A stretch of 39,688 bases of DNA from the NCBI GenBank assembly GCA_934119965.1, contig CAKOTA010000011.1, positions 1-39,688 on the forward strand, read 5' to 3'. Source of the stretch: an uncultured Bacilli bacterium (lineage in GTDB: Bacteria > Bacillota_I > Bacilli_A > RF39 > UBA660). The translations under genes and the position numbers were made by a program. Below the pieces are notes generated by a model. It made no database searches and had not been told where the DNA came from. It saw only the letters and a list, made by a program, of their open reading frames with translations. Every line of letters starts with the position of its first letter. The stretch's first letter is position 1. Below, piece after piece: positions 1 to 7,037 of this stretch.

Positions 1-1
1 T

Positions 2-49
2 AATCGAATAGATAAAGTACGCCATATGTTTAATAAAAAAGAAAATTAA
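2..49 (+). CDS. C-terminal end of an upstream gene (partial)
   Basis: The frame starting at base 2 is open from the window edge to a TAA at 47-49 and would encode a charged tail ending in FNKKEN. A terminator hairpin follows 50 bases later, as expected after the last gene of a transcription unit. The piece is too short to identify, and the open frame could be chance. It lacks the [I/V]-x-[I/L] ending of the genes downstream. Confidence 0.35.
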   Translation, partial: NRIDKVRHMFNKKEN

Positions 50-98
50 GTTACTATTCGCTAAATTACAATTTATAGATTAGATAAAGATAATATTT

Positions 99-124
99 GA
101 GTAGATAAAATTCTACTCTTTTTT
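99..124 (+). terminator. Intrinsic terminator before the element operon
   Basis: GAGTAG and CTACTC (99-104 and 113-118) form a 6-bp stem with an 8-base loop, followed by six Ts. It would end transcription from upstream. It lies only 14 bases before the SD of the first operon gene, so it could also act as an attenuator. I see no well-spaced sigma-A promoter between it and that gene. Confidence 0.6.
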
Positions 125-150
125 GTAATATAAAATAAGGAGGAATGTAT

Positions 151-819
151 ATACCAAATTGGACTACAAATAGAATTATTTGCAAAAAAGAATTAGGCGA
201 TAAATTACTAACAAAAACTGATGGAGGATATTCATTGGATTTTAATAAATTAATTCCTATGCCAAAAGAGCTAAAAATAGAGGCAGGATCTAATGGCGAA
301 AAAGGGCTGATTTTTTTGTATCTAACATCGTTAGATTTGAGTGATAACATAGATATTAGGAAAGCATATAAAAGTTTAAATCCTTTTAACCAAGATATCC
401 ATACTGATCCATATTTTGAAAAGATTAATTCTAATCTTTCAAAATATAAAAAAGATGAAAATTTTCAGGAATCAATTGAACTTGGCAAAAAATATTTAGA
501 TAATTATATTAAATATGGATATTGCAATTGGTATAATTGGTCTATTGATAATTGGGGAACTAAATGGAATGTGGAAGATGATTGTAGCATTGAATATGAC
601 AAAGTTAAAGAAGAATATACTATTACTTTTGATACAGCATGGAGTTGCCCTGTAGGGATACTCAAAGAATACAGCAAAATGTGTAATGATGGTGAACTGG
701 ATTGGATGTATTATGATGAAGATTATGATGGTCATATATTTGTAACTAAAGAAAATGGCGAATTGATGTCAAGAAAAGAATATTTTGATATTGATTATGA
801 TGGTGATATTAGAATATAA
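151..819 (+). CDS. Api92/YubB-like element protein, ATA start
   Basis: This 222-residue protein resembles the Api92/YubB family of plasmid and phage proteins. It shows the hallmark PNW near the N-terminus, a LIPMP segment around residues 30-34, and a WYNW...NWGTKW segment in the middle. The function is unknown; these proteins are common on conjugative elements. Family members begin M-P-N-W. Here the codon before PNW is ATA at 151, seven bases after AGGAGG (138-143). An ATG at 145 is in frame but starts one base after the SD core, which is too close for normal initiation. I therefore place the start at ATA. It is the first gene of the operon. The protein ends in DIRI, and its TAA merges with the next SD. 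Confidence 0.75.
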   Translation: MPNWTTNRIICKKELGDKLLTKTDGGYSLDFNKLIPMPKELKIEAGSNGEKGLIFLYLTSLDLSDNIDIRKAYKSLNPFNQDIHTDPYFEKINSNLSKYKKDENFQESIELGKKYLDNYIKYGYCNWYNWSIDNWGTKWNVEDDCSIEYDKVKEEYTITFDTAWSCPVGILKEYSKMCNDGELDWMYYDEDYDGHIFVTKENGELMSRKEYFDIDYDGDIRI

Positions 820-831
820 GGAGGAATAAAT

Positions 832-1545
832 ATACAAATTACAAAAAATAGAAGTTTTGAAGTAAGCCAAACTTTTTTTGATAAATTAGAACAAAAACTA
901 AAAAATGTTTCAGATAACTTGCAAGGATATTATAAAACTTTTAACAATTGTAGAGAACAAGGATTAATGCTAACGATTTATGAACCTACTACAGATAATG
1001 AATTGCTAATATGGGCTTGTGAGAGTCGTAATAGTGATAACATTATGGTTATTACAGCAGATAGGAGTTGTTCTGATATAAACGATATGTTTAATGATAC
1101 TGCTTGGAGGTCTGCAAAATATTTTAAATATGACGAATATGATAAAGCAGTTAATCATGTATATAACATAATAAAAAAACAATTTAATAAGTTTTTTTTA
1201 GAAGAATATAATACAAAATTTAAAATGCATAAATGTATTGCTGATTTACAGCATATTCAAGTTGATGCAAAAGATTTAGATTATGAAGATTATTATGATC
1301 TTGCTACATTTGAAGATGTGGATAATTTGTATTTTTGTGACTTAATTATTCTTGAAGGCAAAATGGGTTTAAGATATTCAAAATATACTGATGCTTATAA
1401 AGATGAATTTGATAACCTTATCTTTGAAGAATGGGAACCTGACTTAACAAGTGATACAACTTTAATGTTAGGTCTGCAAAAAAAATTAAGAGATTTTATA
1501 GAAAAAGAAATAGATTACGACATTAATATTGGTATTGGAATATAG
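832..1545 (+). CDS. Element hypothetical protein, ATA start
   Basis: This is a 237-residue acidic protein that I do not recognise. It is soluble-looking, with no signal peptide or membrane segment. The first conventional start (TTG at 919) has no SD. The frame is open 29 codons further upstream to an ATA at 832, which lies seven bases after AGGAGG (819-824), the same spacing as in the first gene. Read this way the protein begins (M)QITKNRSFEVSQTFF. Its stop precedes the next SD directly, so translation is probably coupled to both neighbours. It ends in IGIGI. A role in element maintenance or transfer is only inferred from context. Confidence 0.7.
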   Translation: MQITKNRSFEVSQTFFDKLEQKLKNVSDNLQGYYKTFNNCREQGLMLTIYEPTTDNELLIWACESRNSDNIMVITADRSCSDINDMFNDTAWRSAKYFKYDEYDKAVNHVYNIIKKQFNKFFLEEYNTKFKMHKCIADLQHIQVDAKDLDYEDYYDLATFEDVDNLYFCDLIILEGKMGLRYSKYTDAYKDEFDNLIFEEWEPDLTSDTTLMLGLQKKLRDFIEKEIDYDINIGIGI

Positions 1546-1557
1546 GGAGGAAGAAAT

Positions 1558-2226
1558 ATAAGTACAAGAGCAAGAATTGGAATATTAAAAAAAGATGGTA
1601 ATATTGAGAGTATATATTGTCATCATGATGGATATCTTGATGGTGTTGGTAAAATATTAAATGATAATTATCAAAATTATAATGATGTAAAAGAATTAAT
1701 AAAATTAGGAAATATTTCAGGATTAGGAAAAAAAATAAATTCTGATAATAAAAAAGATGAAACAATTGCTTATCATAGAAATTTAGGGGAAGATTATAAA
1801 AAAAATAAACCAATGGTCACTAAATCTTTTGATGAATTTCAAGAGATTTTATTTGATGCTTGGATCGGATATATTTATTTATATGATGAGCAAACTAATA
1901 AATGGCTATGGGATAATTACACAGCTGAAGTTTCTAATTTAGAATTAAAATCACTTTCTGATTGTTTTAAAAAAGAGGTTGAGAAACCGTTAGCACCTAT
2001 TATTGGAGCAGATGGTAATGTATTTAATTTAATTGGTATATGTAGTCGTGCATTAAAAACTGCAGGATACCCTGATAAAGCAAAAGAAATGACTGATCGA
2101 ATTACTAGTTCAGGAAGTTATGATGAAGCACTCTCTATAATGTGCGAATATATAGAACCAGTTAATCAAAATTATGAAAAAATGGAAGATATCAACGATT
2201 ATGATGATATCTATATTAATTTATAG
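1558..2226 (+). CDS. STRARIGI-type mobile-element protein, ATA start
   Basis: This 222-residue protein belongs to a family found in phages and conjugative elements whose members begin MSTR-x-x-IGI and continue with a YCHHDGY-like motif. Here STRARIGI is followed by ESIYCHHDGYLDGVGK. The codon before STR is ATA at 1558, seven bases after GGGAGG (1545-1550). The first ATG in frame is at 1813, past the conserved motif, so it cannot be the real start. This is the clearest case of ATA sitting at the family's Met position. The molecular function is unknown. The C-terminus is YINL, and the TAG overlaps the next SD. Confidence 0.78.
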   Translation: MSTRARIGILKKDGNIESIYCHHDGYLDGVGKILNDNYQNYNDVKELIKLGNISGLGKKINSDNKKDETIAYHRNLGEDYKKNKPMVTKSFDEFQEILFDAWIGYIYLYDEQTNKWLWDNYTAEVSNLELKSLSDCFKKEVEKPLAPIIGADGNVFNLIGICSRALKTAGYPDKAKEMTDRITSSGSYDEALSIMCEYIEPVNQNYEKMEDINDYDDIYINL

Positions 2227-2236
2227 GAGGATTTAA

Positions 2237-2791
2237 ATGTTAAAAGATTATCAAATAAAAAGAATTAAAGAACAATACCCTAAAGGAACTGAAATTGAAT
2301 TAATTAGTATGGAAGATTCTCAAGCAGTTCCATCGGGTACTCATGGTATTGTTGATTTTGTAGATGATATGGGTACTATTCAAATGACTTGGGATAATGG
2401 TTCATCACTTGGATTAGTTGTTGGTGAGGATCAATTTAAAGTCATAAATAAATCAAAAATAAATGAATTATCTTGTAGTGAAGTTAAAGGACTTCGAGAT
2501 AGAAATTATGAATTTTTAATATTACAAGGTTGTGGTGGTGAACTATCAGAATGGGTTGATGGTTTCACTAAAATGTTAAAAGATGAAGGAATCGTAAAAG
2601 ATTCCTTTTCTTTTGATGAAGTTTATTCATTTCAAAATAACAATTTAACTAATATTGCATTTGCTCTTAATAATAAAGATTTAGATATTGGTAAATTAGC
2701 AATGTTTAGATTAAAGATTAGAGAAACATTTGGAGCAATGTGGTTATCTGACTATATTGACAATGGATATATAAAAGATATAGGAATATAA
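2237..2791 (+). CDS. DUF4314 domain protein
   Basis: This 184-residue protein has an N-terminal DUF4314-like domain: a PKGTEIELISM strand, then VPSGTHGIVDFVDDMGTIQMTW and a LGLV segment, a small beta-barrel pattern at about residues 14-72. The C-terminal half is unassigned but looks like helical modules that recur in ICE proteins. It is the only gene of the operon with an ATG start, six bases after AGGAGG (2225-2230). DUF4314 proteins are common on conjugative elements and their function is not established. It ends in KDIGI, followed directly by TAAGGAGG. Confidence 0.8.
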   Translation: MLKDYQIKRIKEQYPKGTEIELISMEDSQAVPSGTHGIVDFVDDMGTIQMTWDNGSSLGLVVGEDQFKVINKSKINELSCSEVKGLRDRNYEFLILQGCGGELSEWVDGFTKMLKDEGIVKDSFSFDEVYSFQNNNLTNIAFALNNKDLDIGKLAMFRLKIRETFGAMWLSDYIDNGYIKDIGI

Positions 2792-2804
2792 GGAGGAATT
2801 ATCT

Positions 2805-3161
2805 ATTTCAAAATATATAAGAGTTAAATCTAATTTAAATAAGATTATAAAAATTGATAGTGATAATCTAGATGAGGCAATAGAAATTGCTAAAGAAGAT
2901 TTTTCCGAGTTTGAATTAACTTCGGAATGGCTTAATGATCGTGAAGTAACTTTTGAGGAAGAAAAAAATATTACAAAGTTAGGAAAAGAATTAGCAAAAT
3001 TATATTCTATTAGAAGCGATAAATATGAGAGTTTTGATGATATAAAAAAGTTTGTTGATATGGTTTTTAAAGATCCAAATATAGCAGATTATGTATATGA
3101 AGAAACTATTATGTCATTAAAAGAAGATTATAATATTTGTCCTAGCAATATAAACATATAA
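2805..3161 (+). CDS. Small element protein hidden by its ATT start
   Basis: This 118-residue acidic protein reads (M)SKYIRVKSNLNKII at its N-terminus. The frame has no ATG, GTG or TTG near its beginning, so ordinary gene callers miss it. It fills an otherwise empty 380-base gap in a dense operon. An ATT at 2805 lies eight bases after AGGAGG (2791-2796), and the frame is open to TAA at 3159-3161, which again merges with the next SD. The protein ends in SNINI like its neighbours. I do not recognise a domain. The unbroken frame, the SD position and the tail motif together support a real gene. Confidence 0.7.
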   Translation: MSKYIRVKSNLNKIIKIDSDNLDEAIEIAKEDFSEFELTSEWLNDREVTFEEEKNITKLGKELAKLYSIRSDKYESFDDIKKFVDMVFKDPNIADYVYEETIMSLKEDYNICPSNINI

Positions 3162-3174
3162 GGAGGATTGATGT

Positions 3175-4230
3175 TTGTTAGAAGAACAATTAAAAAAGAT
3201 AAATGGATTAAGTTTTCAAGCTAGTAAAACTAAAGATGAAAAAGAAAAGGAACAATTAGAAAATGATGTTAAATCCATTATATTTGATTTAAAAAAACAA
3301 GCTATTGAAAGTTTTAAATCTGAAAGCGATATTAAAAAGTTTTTAGATAATATAATTAAGTTCAATAATTATTCATATAATAATCAATGCTTGATATGGA
3401 TGCAAAATCCTGATGCAAATTATGTTGCACCACTTCGCACTTTTAATAAAATGGGATATCGTATAAATTCAGGTGAGCAAGGTATTAAAATATTAGTTCC
3501 AACTTTTTATACAATTGTTAAAATTAAAACTGATGTTAATGGTAAATATGAATATAAACCACTCTTTGCACTTACTGAAGATGAATTAAAAAAATATAAA
3601 GATAAGTCAGATGATTCAATTACATATTATAGTGAAAAGTTAAGTAATTTCAAAGTTGGTTCAGTATTTGATGCAAGTCAGACTAATATGCCTTTGGATG
3701 AAATCAATGAAAAATTAAATCCTGTTTTGGAAGATGATCGTGCTGAAGGAATTGAGGATATATTTATTAAATCAATATATCGTGATGGTTTTAAAGTAAA
3801 ATATGAAGATAAAATTGAGTCAGGTGCAAAAGGATATTGTGATTTTAAAAATTCCACAATAGTTGTGCATAAAGGTTTAAGTAATCTTATGAGATTAAAA
3901 GTTGTTATTCATGAATATGCCCACTCTCTTGCTCATAAGCATTTACTTAATAATCATCAAGATTATCAAGAACATAGAAACAAATATGAAACAGAGGCAG
4001 AATCAATTGCTTATGTTGTTTCAAAATATTTAGGTATGGATACAAGCCAATATTCAAATATGTATCTTTATTCTTGGAGTAAAGATAAAGATTTTAAAGA
4101 GATAGATGATTCTCTTAATACTATTGTTAATTATTCTAAAATGATAATAAATAATTATGAAAAAATATTATCTAAAAGTCAAAACATATCGTTAGATGAA
4201 AATTCATATAATTCATATGTAAGTATTTAA
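3175..4230 (+). CDS. ArdC-like antirestriction protein with zinc-peptidase domain
   Basis: This 351-residue protein has two parts. An N-terminal ArdC-type ssDNA-binding domain (about 45-115) contains the NNYSYNNQCLIWMQ and PLRTFNKMG segments. A C-terminal metallopeptidase-like domain carries HEYAH (H246-E247-x-x-H250) and downstream acidic residues 272-276 that could be the third zinc ligand. ArdC proteins protect incoming conjugative DNA from restriction; that role here follows from the family. The start is TTG at 3175, eight bases after AGGAGG (3161-3166). An ATG at 3171 is out of frame and stops quickly. It ends in YVSI. Confidence 0.85.
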   Translation: MLEEQLKKINGLSFQASKTKDEKEKEQLENDVKSIIFDLKKQAIESFKSESDIKKFLDNIIKFNNYSYNNQCLIWMQNPDANYVAPLRTFNKMGYRINSGEQGIKILVPTFYTIVKIKTDVNGKYEYKPLFALTEDELKKYKDKSDDSITYYSEKLSNFKVGSVFDASQTNMPLDEINEKLNPVLEDDRAEGIEDIFIKSIYRDGFKVKYEDKIESGAKGYCDFKNSTIVVHKGLSNLMRLKVVIHEYAHSLAHKHLLNNHQDYQEHRNKYETEAESIAYVVSKYLGMDTSQYSNMYLYSWSKDKDFKEIDDSLNTIVNYSKMIINNYEKILSKSQNISLDENSYNSYVSI

Positions 4231-4242
4231 GGGGGAATTAAT

Positions 4243-4533
4243 ATTAATAATCTAGGAGATATGTTAATCGAAATTGGAACTATCATTAATAAATATCAAA
4301 AACAAAATGAAGTTAATAATGGTAGTCAGATATTATTAAAAACTAAAGAAGTATTAAATCGATACCCTGCTATTAGCAATTATGGATTAAATGAAGCAAT
4401 TAAAAATGGTTTTATTCCTGTTGTTAAAATTGGTAAATTAAATTATTTTGATGTTAAAGATATTGAGAAATATCTTGCTAGTAATAAAATCGTTGTTAAC
4501 GAAAATGAAAAAGTTAATAAAAAATATGTTTAG
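4243..4533 (+). CDS. xis: Excisionase-like winged-helix protein, ATT start
   Basis: This 96-residue basic protein has a MerR/excisionase-like DNA-binding segment from about residue 35: LLKTKEVLNRYP, a second helix, then FIPVVKIGKLNYFDVKDIEKYL, the wing and the pattern seen in Xis-type proteins. It lies directly before the integrase, the normal place for a directionality factor. An ATT at 4243 lies seven bases after GGGGG (4231-4235). The in-frame ATG at 4261 has an AGGAG only two bases ahead, which is too close. I prefer ATT but less firmly than for the other cases. It ends in KKYV, the weakest fit to the tail motif. Confidence 0.65.
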   Translation: MNNLGDMLIEIGTIINKYQKQNEVNNGSQILLKTKEVLNRYPAISNYGLNEAIKNGFIPVVKIGKLNYFDVKDIEKYLASNKIVVNENEKVNKKYV

Positions 4534-4545
4534 GAGGAATGATAT

Positions 4546-6162
4546 ATAGGTAAAATAAACGATAACAGGATGAAAAATATTTATCAGGAGTCTGATGGGG
4601 TTTTTAGAATTGAATTAAGTAATGGTTTTAGAGATGATGGTACTCGTGATCGAATAGTTGAAAGAGTTTATGGTACACCTGAAGATGCAATCAAACGAAG
4701 GGATGAAATGAAAGCACTTCAAAAACAAATGAAAGAAGAAGGACTTAAAGCAGAAAATGGTGGCTACACTCTTACTCAAACAGCAAAAATATATTTAGAT
4801 GATACTAAATATCAAAAGAGATCACTCACTACTATTCGAGGTTATAAACAATTACTTAATAATTGGATTTTACCTGATTTAGGTGATATTAAAATTAGAA
4901 GTATAACTGAACAAGATTTAGAAAAATTATATGATAAAATGAGAAATACTATTAATCCACAAACTGGCAAACCACTATCTGAAACTTATATTAATCATTG
5001 TCATAAACTTATTACATCCATTTTCAATTATGCTAAAAAGAAAAAATGGTTATTATCTAATCCTGCAGAGTTTGTAATAAATCCCCCTAAATTAAAAATC
5101 AAACAAAGAGATTATTATAACTATGAAGAAATGATGGAAGTTTTTGAACTTTTAAAAAATTATGATATTAGATTTAGAACTGCAATATTTACTTTGTTTA
5201 ATACAGGGTTTAGACGAGGCGAACTTGGTGGCTTAAAATGGAAAGATATAACTAAAAGAAAAATGCCTATTACTGAAAATGGTGTGAGAAAATTCCAAAC
5301 TACTCATATTATTAGTATTAATCGTGAGCTTATGACCGTGTCGAAGGAAATGCAAGAAGATCCTGATTTTTTGAAGAAATACGATATCATAGAACAAGTA
5401 ACTGATTCATTGGTTGCCATTAAACCTAAAACTGATAAAAGTATTCGTAAAATTGTTGTTGTAGATGAGGTATATGATGTATTTATGGAATATAAAAAAT
5501 ATCAGATTGATAATGGTTTTAATCCAAGTGATGATGATTATATTTTTAGAACATTAGAATTAAATAGTGTTTGGCATCCTGATTATATAACTAAAGAATG
5601 GGCAAGATTTATAAAAGATAATAATTTAAAACCGATAACTGTCCACGACATAAGACATAGTCATGCAACTTATTTATTATCAATTGGAGTTCCACCACAA
5701 GATGTTGCTCGTAGACTTGGTCACTCTGAACCATCTACAACTTTAAGAATATATACTCATAGTAATTTAATACAAGATCAAAAAATAGTTAGTATGATGG
5801 CGAGTAACATTTTTAATAATGATATTCCTGATGTAGAAGTTCAGCCATTAACTTTATTATCAATTTTAGTAAATGATTCTACACTTACTAATGACGATGA
5901 TTTGTTTAATACATTAGAGTGGTTAACTCATGATAATATTACTCGTGATGATTTAGATAGTTATATGAATATGTGTAAGCAATATATATTGGATAGTAAT
6001 CCAAATTTACAAATGTTTAATCAAGCTATTGAAAGTATTGATCCTGAATTAAAAGACAAACTACTTGGTGGCATTTTTGCCATTTTTGATAATAATCATG
6101 AACTTTCACTTAATCCTATAAGTGATATTACTAAATATAAAGATGAGAATATTAGTATATAA
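4546..6162 (+). CDS. int: Tyrosine integrase of the element, ATA start
   Basis: This 538-residue site-specific recombinase of the phage-integrase family would catalyse integration into and excision from tRNA-Trp. An N-terminal arm-binding region (about 1-75) is followed by a SAM-like core-binding domain and the catalytic domain. R223 (TGFRRGEL), H367 and R370 (HDIRH), H393 (LGHS) and the nucleophile Y403 (RIYTH) are all present. About 135 residues follow the Tyr, an unusually long tail. The ATG at 4570 has no SD at useful distance; ATA at 4546 follows AGGAGG (4532-4537) by eight bases and adds eight residues. A terminator follows the stop. It ends in NISI. Confidence 0.9.
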   Translation: MGKINDNRMKNIYQESDGVFRIELSNGFRDDGTRDRIVERVYGTPEDAIKRRDEMKALQKQMKEEGLKAENGGYTLTQTAKIYLDDTKYQKRSLTTIRGYKQLLNNWILPDLGDIKIRSITEQDLEKLYDKMRNTINPQTGKPLSETYINHCHKLITSIFNYAKKKKWLLSNPAEFVINPPKLKIKQRDYYNYEEMMEVFELLKNYDIRFRTAIFTLFNTGFRRGELGGLKWKDITKRKMPITENGVRKFQTTHIISINRELMTVSKEMQEDPDFLKKYDIIEQVTDSLVAIKPKTDKSIRKIVVVDEVYDVFMEYKKYQIDNGFNPSDDDYIFRTLELNSVWHPDYITKEWARFIKDNNLKPITVHDIRHSHATYLLSIGVPPQDVARRLGHSEPSTTLRIYTHSNLIQDQKIVSMMASNIFNNDIPDVEVQPLTLLSILVNDSTLTNDDDLFNTLEWLTHDNITRDDLDSYMNMCKQYILDSNPNLQMFNQAIESIDPELKDKLLGGIFAIFDNNHELSLNPISDITKYKDENISI

Positions 6163-6167
6163 TAAAT

Positions 6168-6200
6168 CCCACAATTCGTTGGAATTGTGGGAATTTTTTT
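6168..6200 (+). terminator. Terminator after the integrase
   Basis: A perfect 10-bp stem (6168-6177 with 6182-6191) with a GTTG loop is followed by a T-rich tail. It closes the element operon. Confidence 0.9.
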
Positions 6201-6202
6201 AG

Positions 6203-6285
6203 TTGGTGGCTATTTTCAAGAATACTAGCAGTCCAAAAGACCTTTGTTGCACTTTTTAATGTTAATTGGTGGCACTTTTGGTGGC
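6203..6285 (+). repeat. Three TTGGTGGC direct repeats, candidate integrase arm sites
   Basis: TTGGTGGC occurs at 6203-6210, 6266-6273 and 6278-6285, the last two 12 bases apart. They lie between the integrase gene and the attachment site, where tyrosine integrases usually have arm-type sites. Binding is inferred. The rest of 6201-6392 shows no gene. Confidence 0.45.
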
Positions 6286-6392
6286 AAAAGTATCGTTTTT
6301 AATCAAATTATATCGTATAATATCAACATATGAATTGGCAGTTTGGCTTGGTTTTATGGTGATTTACTATTTTATAACAGGAGTTTTAATAT

Positions 6393-6437
6393 CCTCCAAA
6401 ACCGCTGATGTGGGTTCAACTCCTGCTACCCCTGCCA
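6393..6437 (+). other. attR: 3' half of tRNA-Trp (CCA anticodon)
   Basis: The text reads as a tRNA-Trp from the anticodon loop (CTCCAAA) through a four-base variable region and T arm (GTGGG-TTCAACT-CCTGC) to the acceptor strand TACCCCT, discriminator G and an encoded CCA. No matching AGGGGTA 5' strand or D arm lies upstream, so this is a displaced 3' half and not a working gene. It marks the right junction. The complete tRNA gene should lie at the other end of the element, outside the window. A GGAG/CTCC inverted repeat at about 6380-6397 borders it. Confidence 0.8.
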
Positions 6438-6449
6438 TATTGTAAATAG

Positions 6450-6469
6450 ACTCCTTATGGAGTTTTTTT
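6450..6469 (+). terminator. Terminator of the tRNA-Trp unit
   Basis: ACTCC-TTAT-GGAGT followed by seven Ts directly after the tRNA 3' end. It belonged to the original tRNA transcription unit. Confidence 0.75.
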
Positions 6470-6485
6470 GTTAGGAGAGATTATT

Positions 6486-6992
6486 TTGAAAAAAGGTTTA
6501 ATTTTATTAATTATTAGTGTATTATTCATTACTGGGTGTTCAAATGATGCAAAGAAAGAAAATACTAAAGTAGATAATAAATCTAATAAGGTTACACAAA
6601 AAGTGGAAAAAACCAAAGAAAATACTGAATCAGAAGAAGAAATAAGTGAAACTAAAGAAGAAATAACTAAAGAGGAAACTACCAAAGAAGAAACTCCAAC
6701 TATCAATCAACAAGTAAACAATACTCCTAGTGAGACAACAGAAAATACTCAAACAGAAACTCCTGCTCAAGTACCAGCTTGTACACCAAAAAAATTTGAT
6801 AATACATATTCGTATGTATATTCTACTCAAGATGAATGTAAAACAGGTGGTAATCTTGCATTTATGGATATAACAGAAGATGGTACTAGCGATATTTTCG
6901 CATATGGTTGTCGAGAAATAGTTGATGAATGTGGAACTACTTATTATGGTGTTATCTTTTATAATGCCCCTGATAGTATAGTATATAGATAG
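6486..6992 (+). CDS. Small surface lipoprotein, unknown function
   Basis: This 168-residue protein has a lipoprotein signal peptide with lipobox FITGC (Cys18), so it should be lipid-anchored outside the membrane. A low-complexity Lys/Glu/Thr linker (about 22-100) leads to a small C-terminal domain with four cysteines (ACTPKK, DECKTGG, GCREIVDECG) that may form disulfides. The start is TTG at 6486, placed at normal distance after AGGAGA (6473-6478); an in-frame TTG at 6468 lies before the SD. It is the first gene beyond the element junction and has its own terminator. I do not recognise the domain. Confidence 0.75.
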   Translation: MKKGLILLIISVLFITGCSNDAKKENTKVDNKSNKVTQKVEKTKENTESEEEISETKEEITKEETTKEETPTINQQVNNTPSETTENTQTETPAQVPACTPKKFDNTYSYVYSTQDECKTGGNLAFMDITEDGTSDIFAYGCREIVDECGTTYYGVIFYNAPDSIVYR

Positions 6993-7009
6993 TTTAACTA
7001 TCTTTTTTT
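6988..7009 (+). terminator. Terminator of the lipoprotein gene
   Basis: GATAG-TTTAA-CTATC followed by seven Ts, overlapping the stop codon. Confidence 0.75.
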
Positions 7010-7014
7010 GTACA

Positions 7015-7037
7015 TAAAAAATCTACCGAAGTAGATT
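7015..7037 (-). terminator. Terminator of the LytTR/LiaF-like operon
   Basis: Read on the minus strand, AATCTAC-TTCG-GTAGATT (7-bp stem with a UUCG loop) is followed by a T run. Confidence 0.85.

Larger units (their letters stand above)
1..6437 (+). mobile_element. Right end of an integrated conjugative-type element in tRNA-Trp
   Basis: The stretch from the window edge to the tRNA-Trp remnant carries a tightly packed one-direction operon ending in an excisionase-like gene and a tyrosine integrase. This is the usual att-proximal pair of an integrative element. Api92/YubB-like, DUF4314 and ArdC-like genes are typical cargo of conjugative plasmids and ICEs. The left end, the relaxase and the transfer genes are outside the window, so transfer ability is inferred. 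Its SD sites are uniformly AGGAGG-like, whereas many host genes use AGGTG-type sites. Its start codons also differ from those of the host. Confidence 0.8.

Noticed and set aside
1..60. CGAATAG/CTATTCG inverted repeat (5-11 and 54-60) as a recombination site
   Set aside because: Seven bases with a 42-base gap is weak in such AT-rich DNA, and an open frame passes through the left arm.
145..147. ATG as start of the Api92-like gene
   Set aside because: It begins one base after the SD core, and family members start M-P-N-W, which places the start at ATA 151.
3171..3173. ATG start for the ArdC-like gene
   Set aside because: The frame from 3171 stops after 17 codons; the real frame begins with TTG at 3175.
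151..4548. AUA reassigned to Met in this element
   Set aside because: ATT is used at two of the unusual starts, one start is TTG, and internal ATA codons behave as Ile (for example the terminal I/L pattern).
6361..6437. Complete tRNA-Trp gene
   Set aside because: There is no 5' acceptor strand (AGGGGTA) or D arm upstream; only the 3' half is present.
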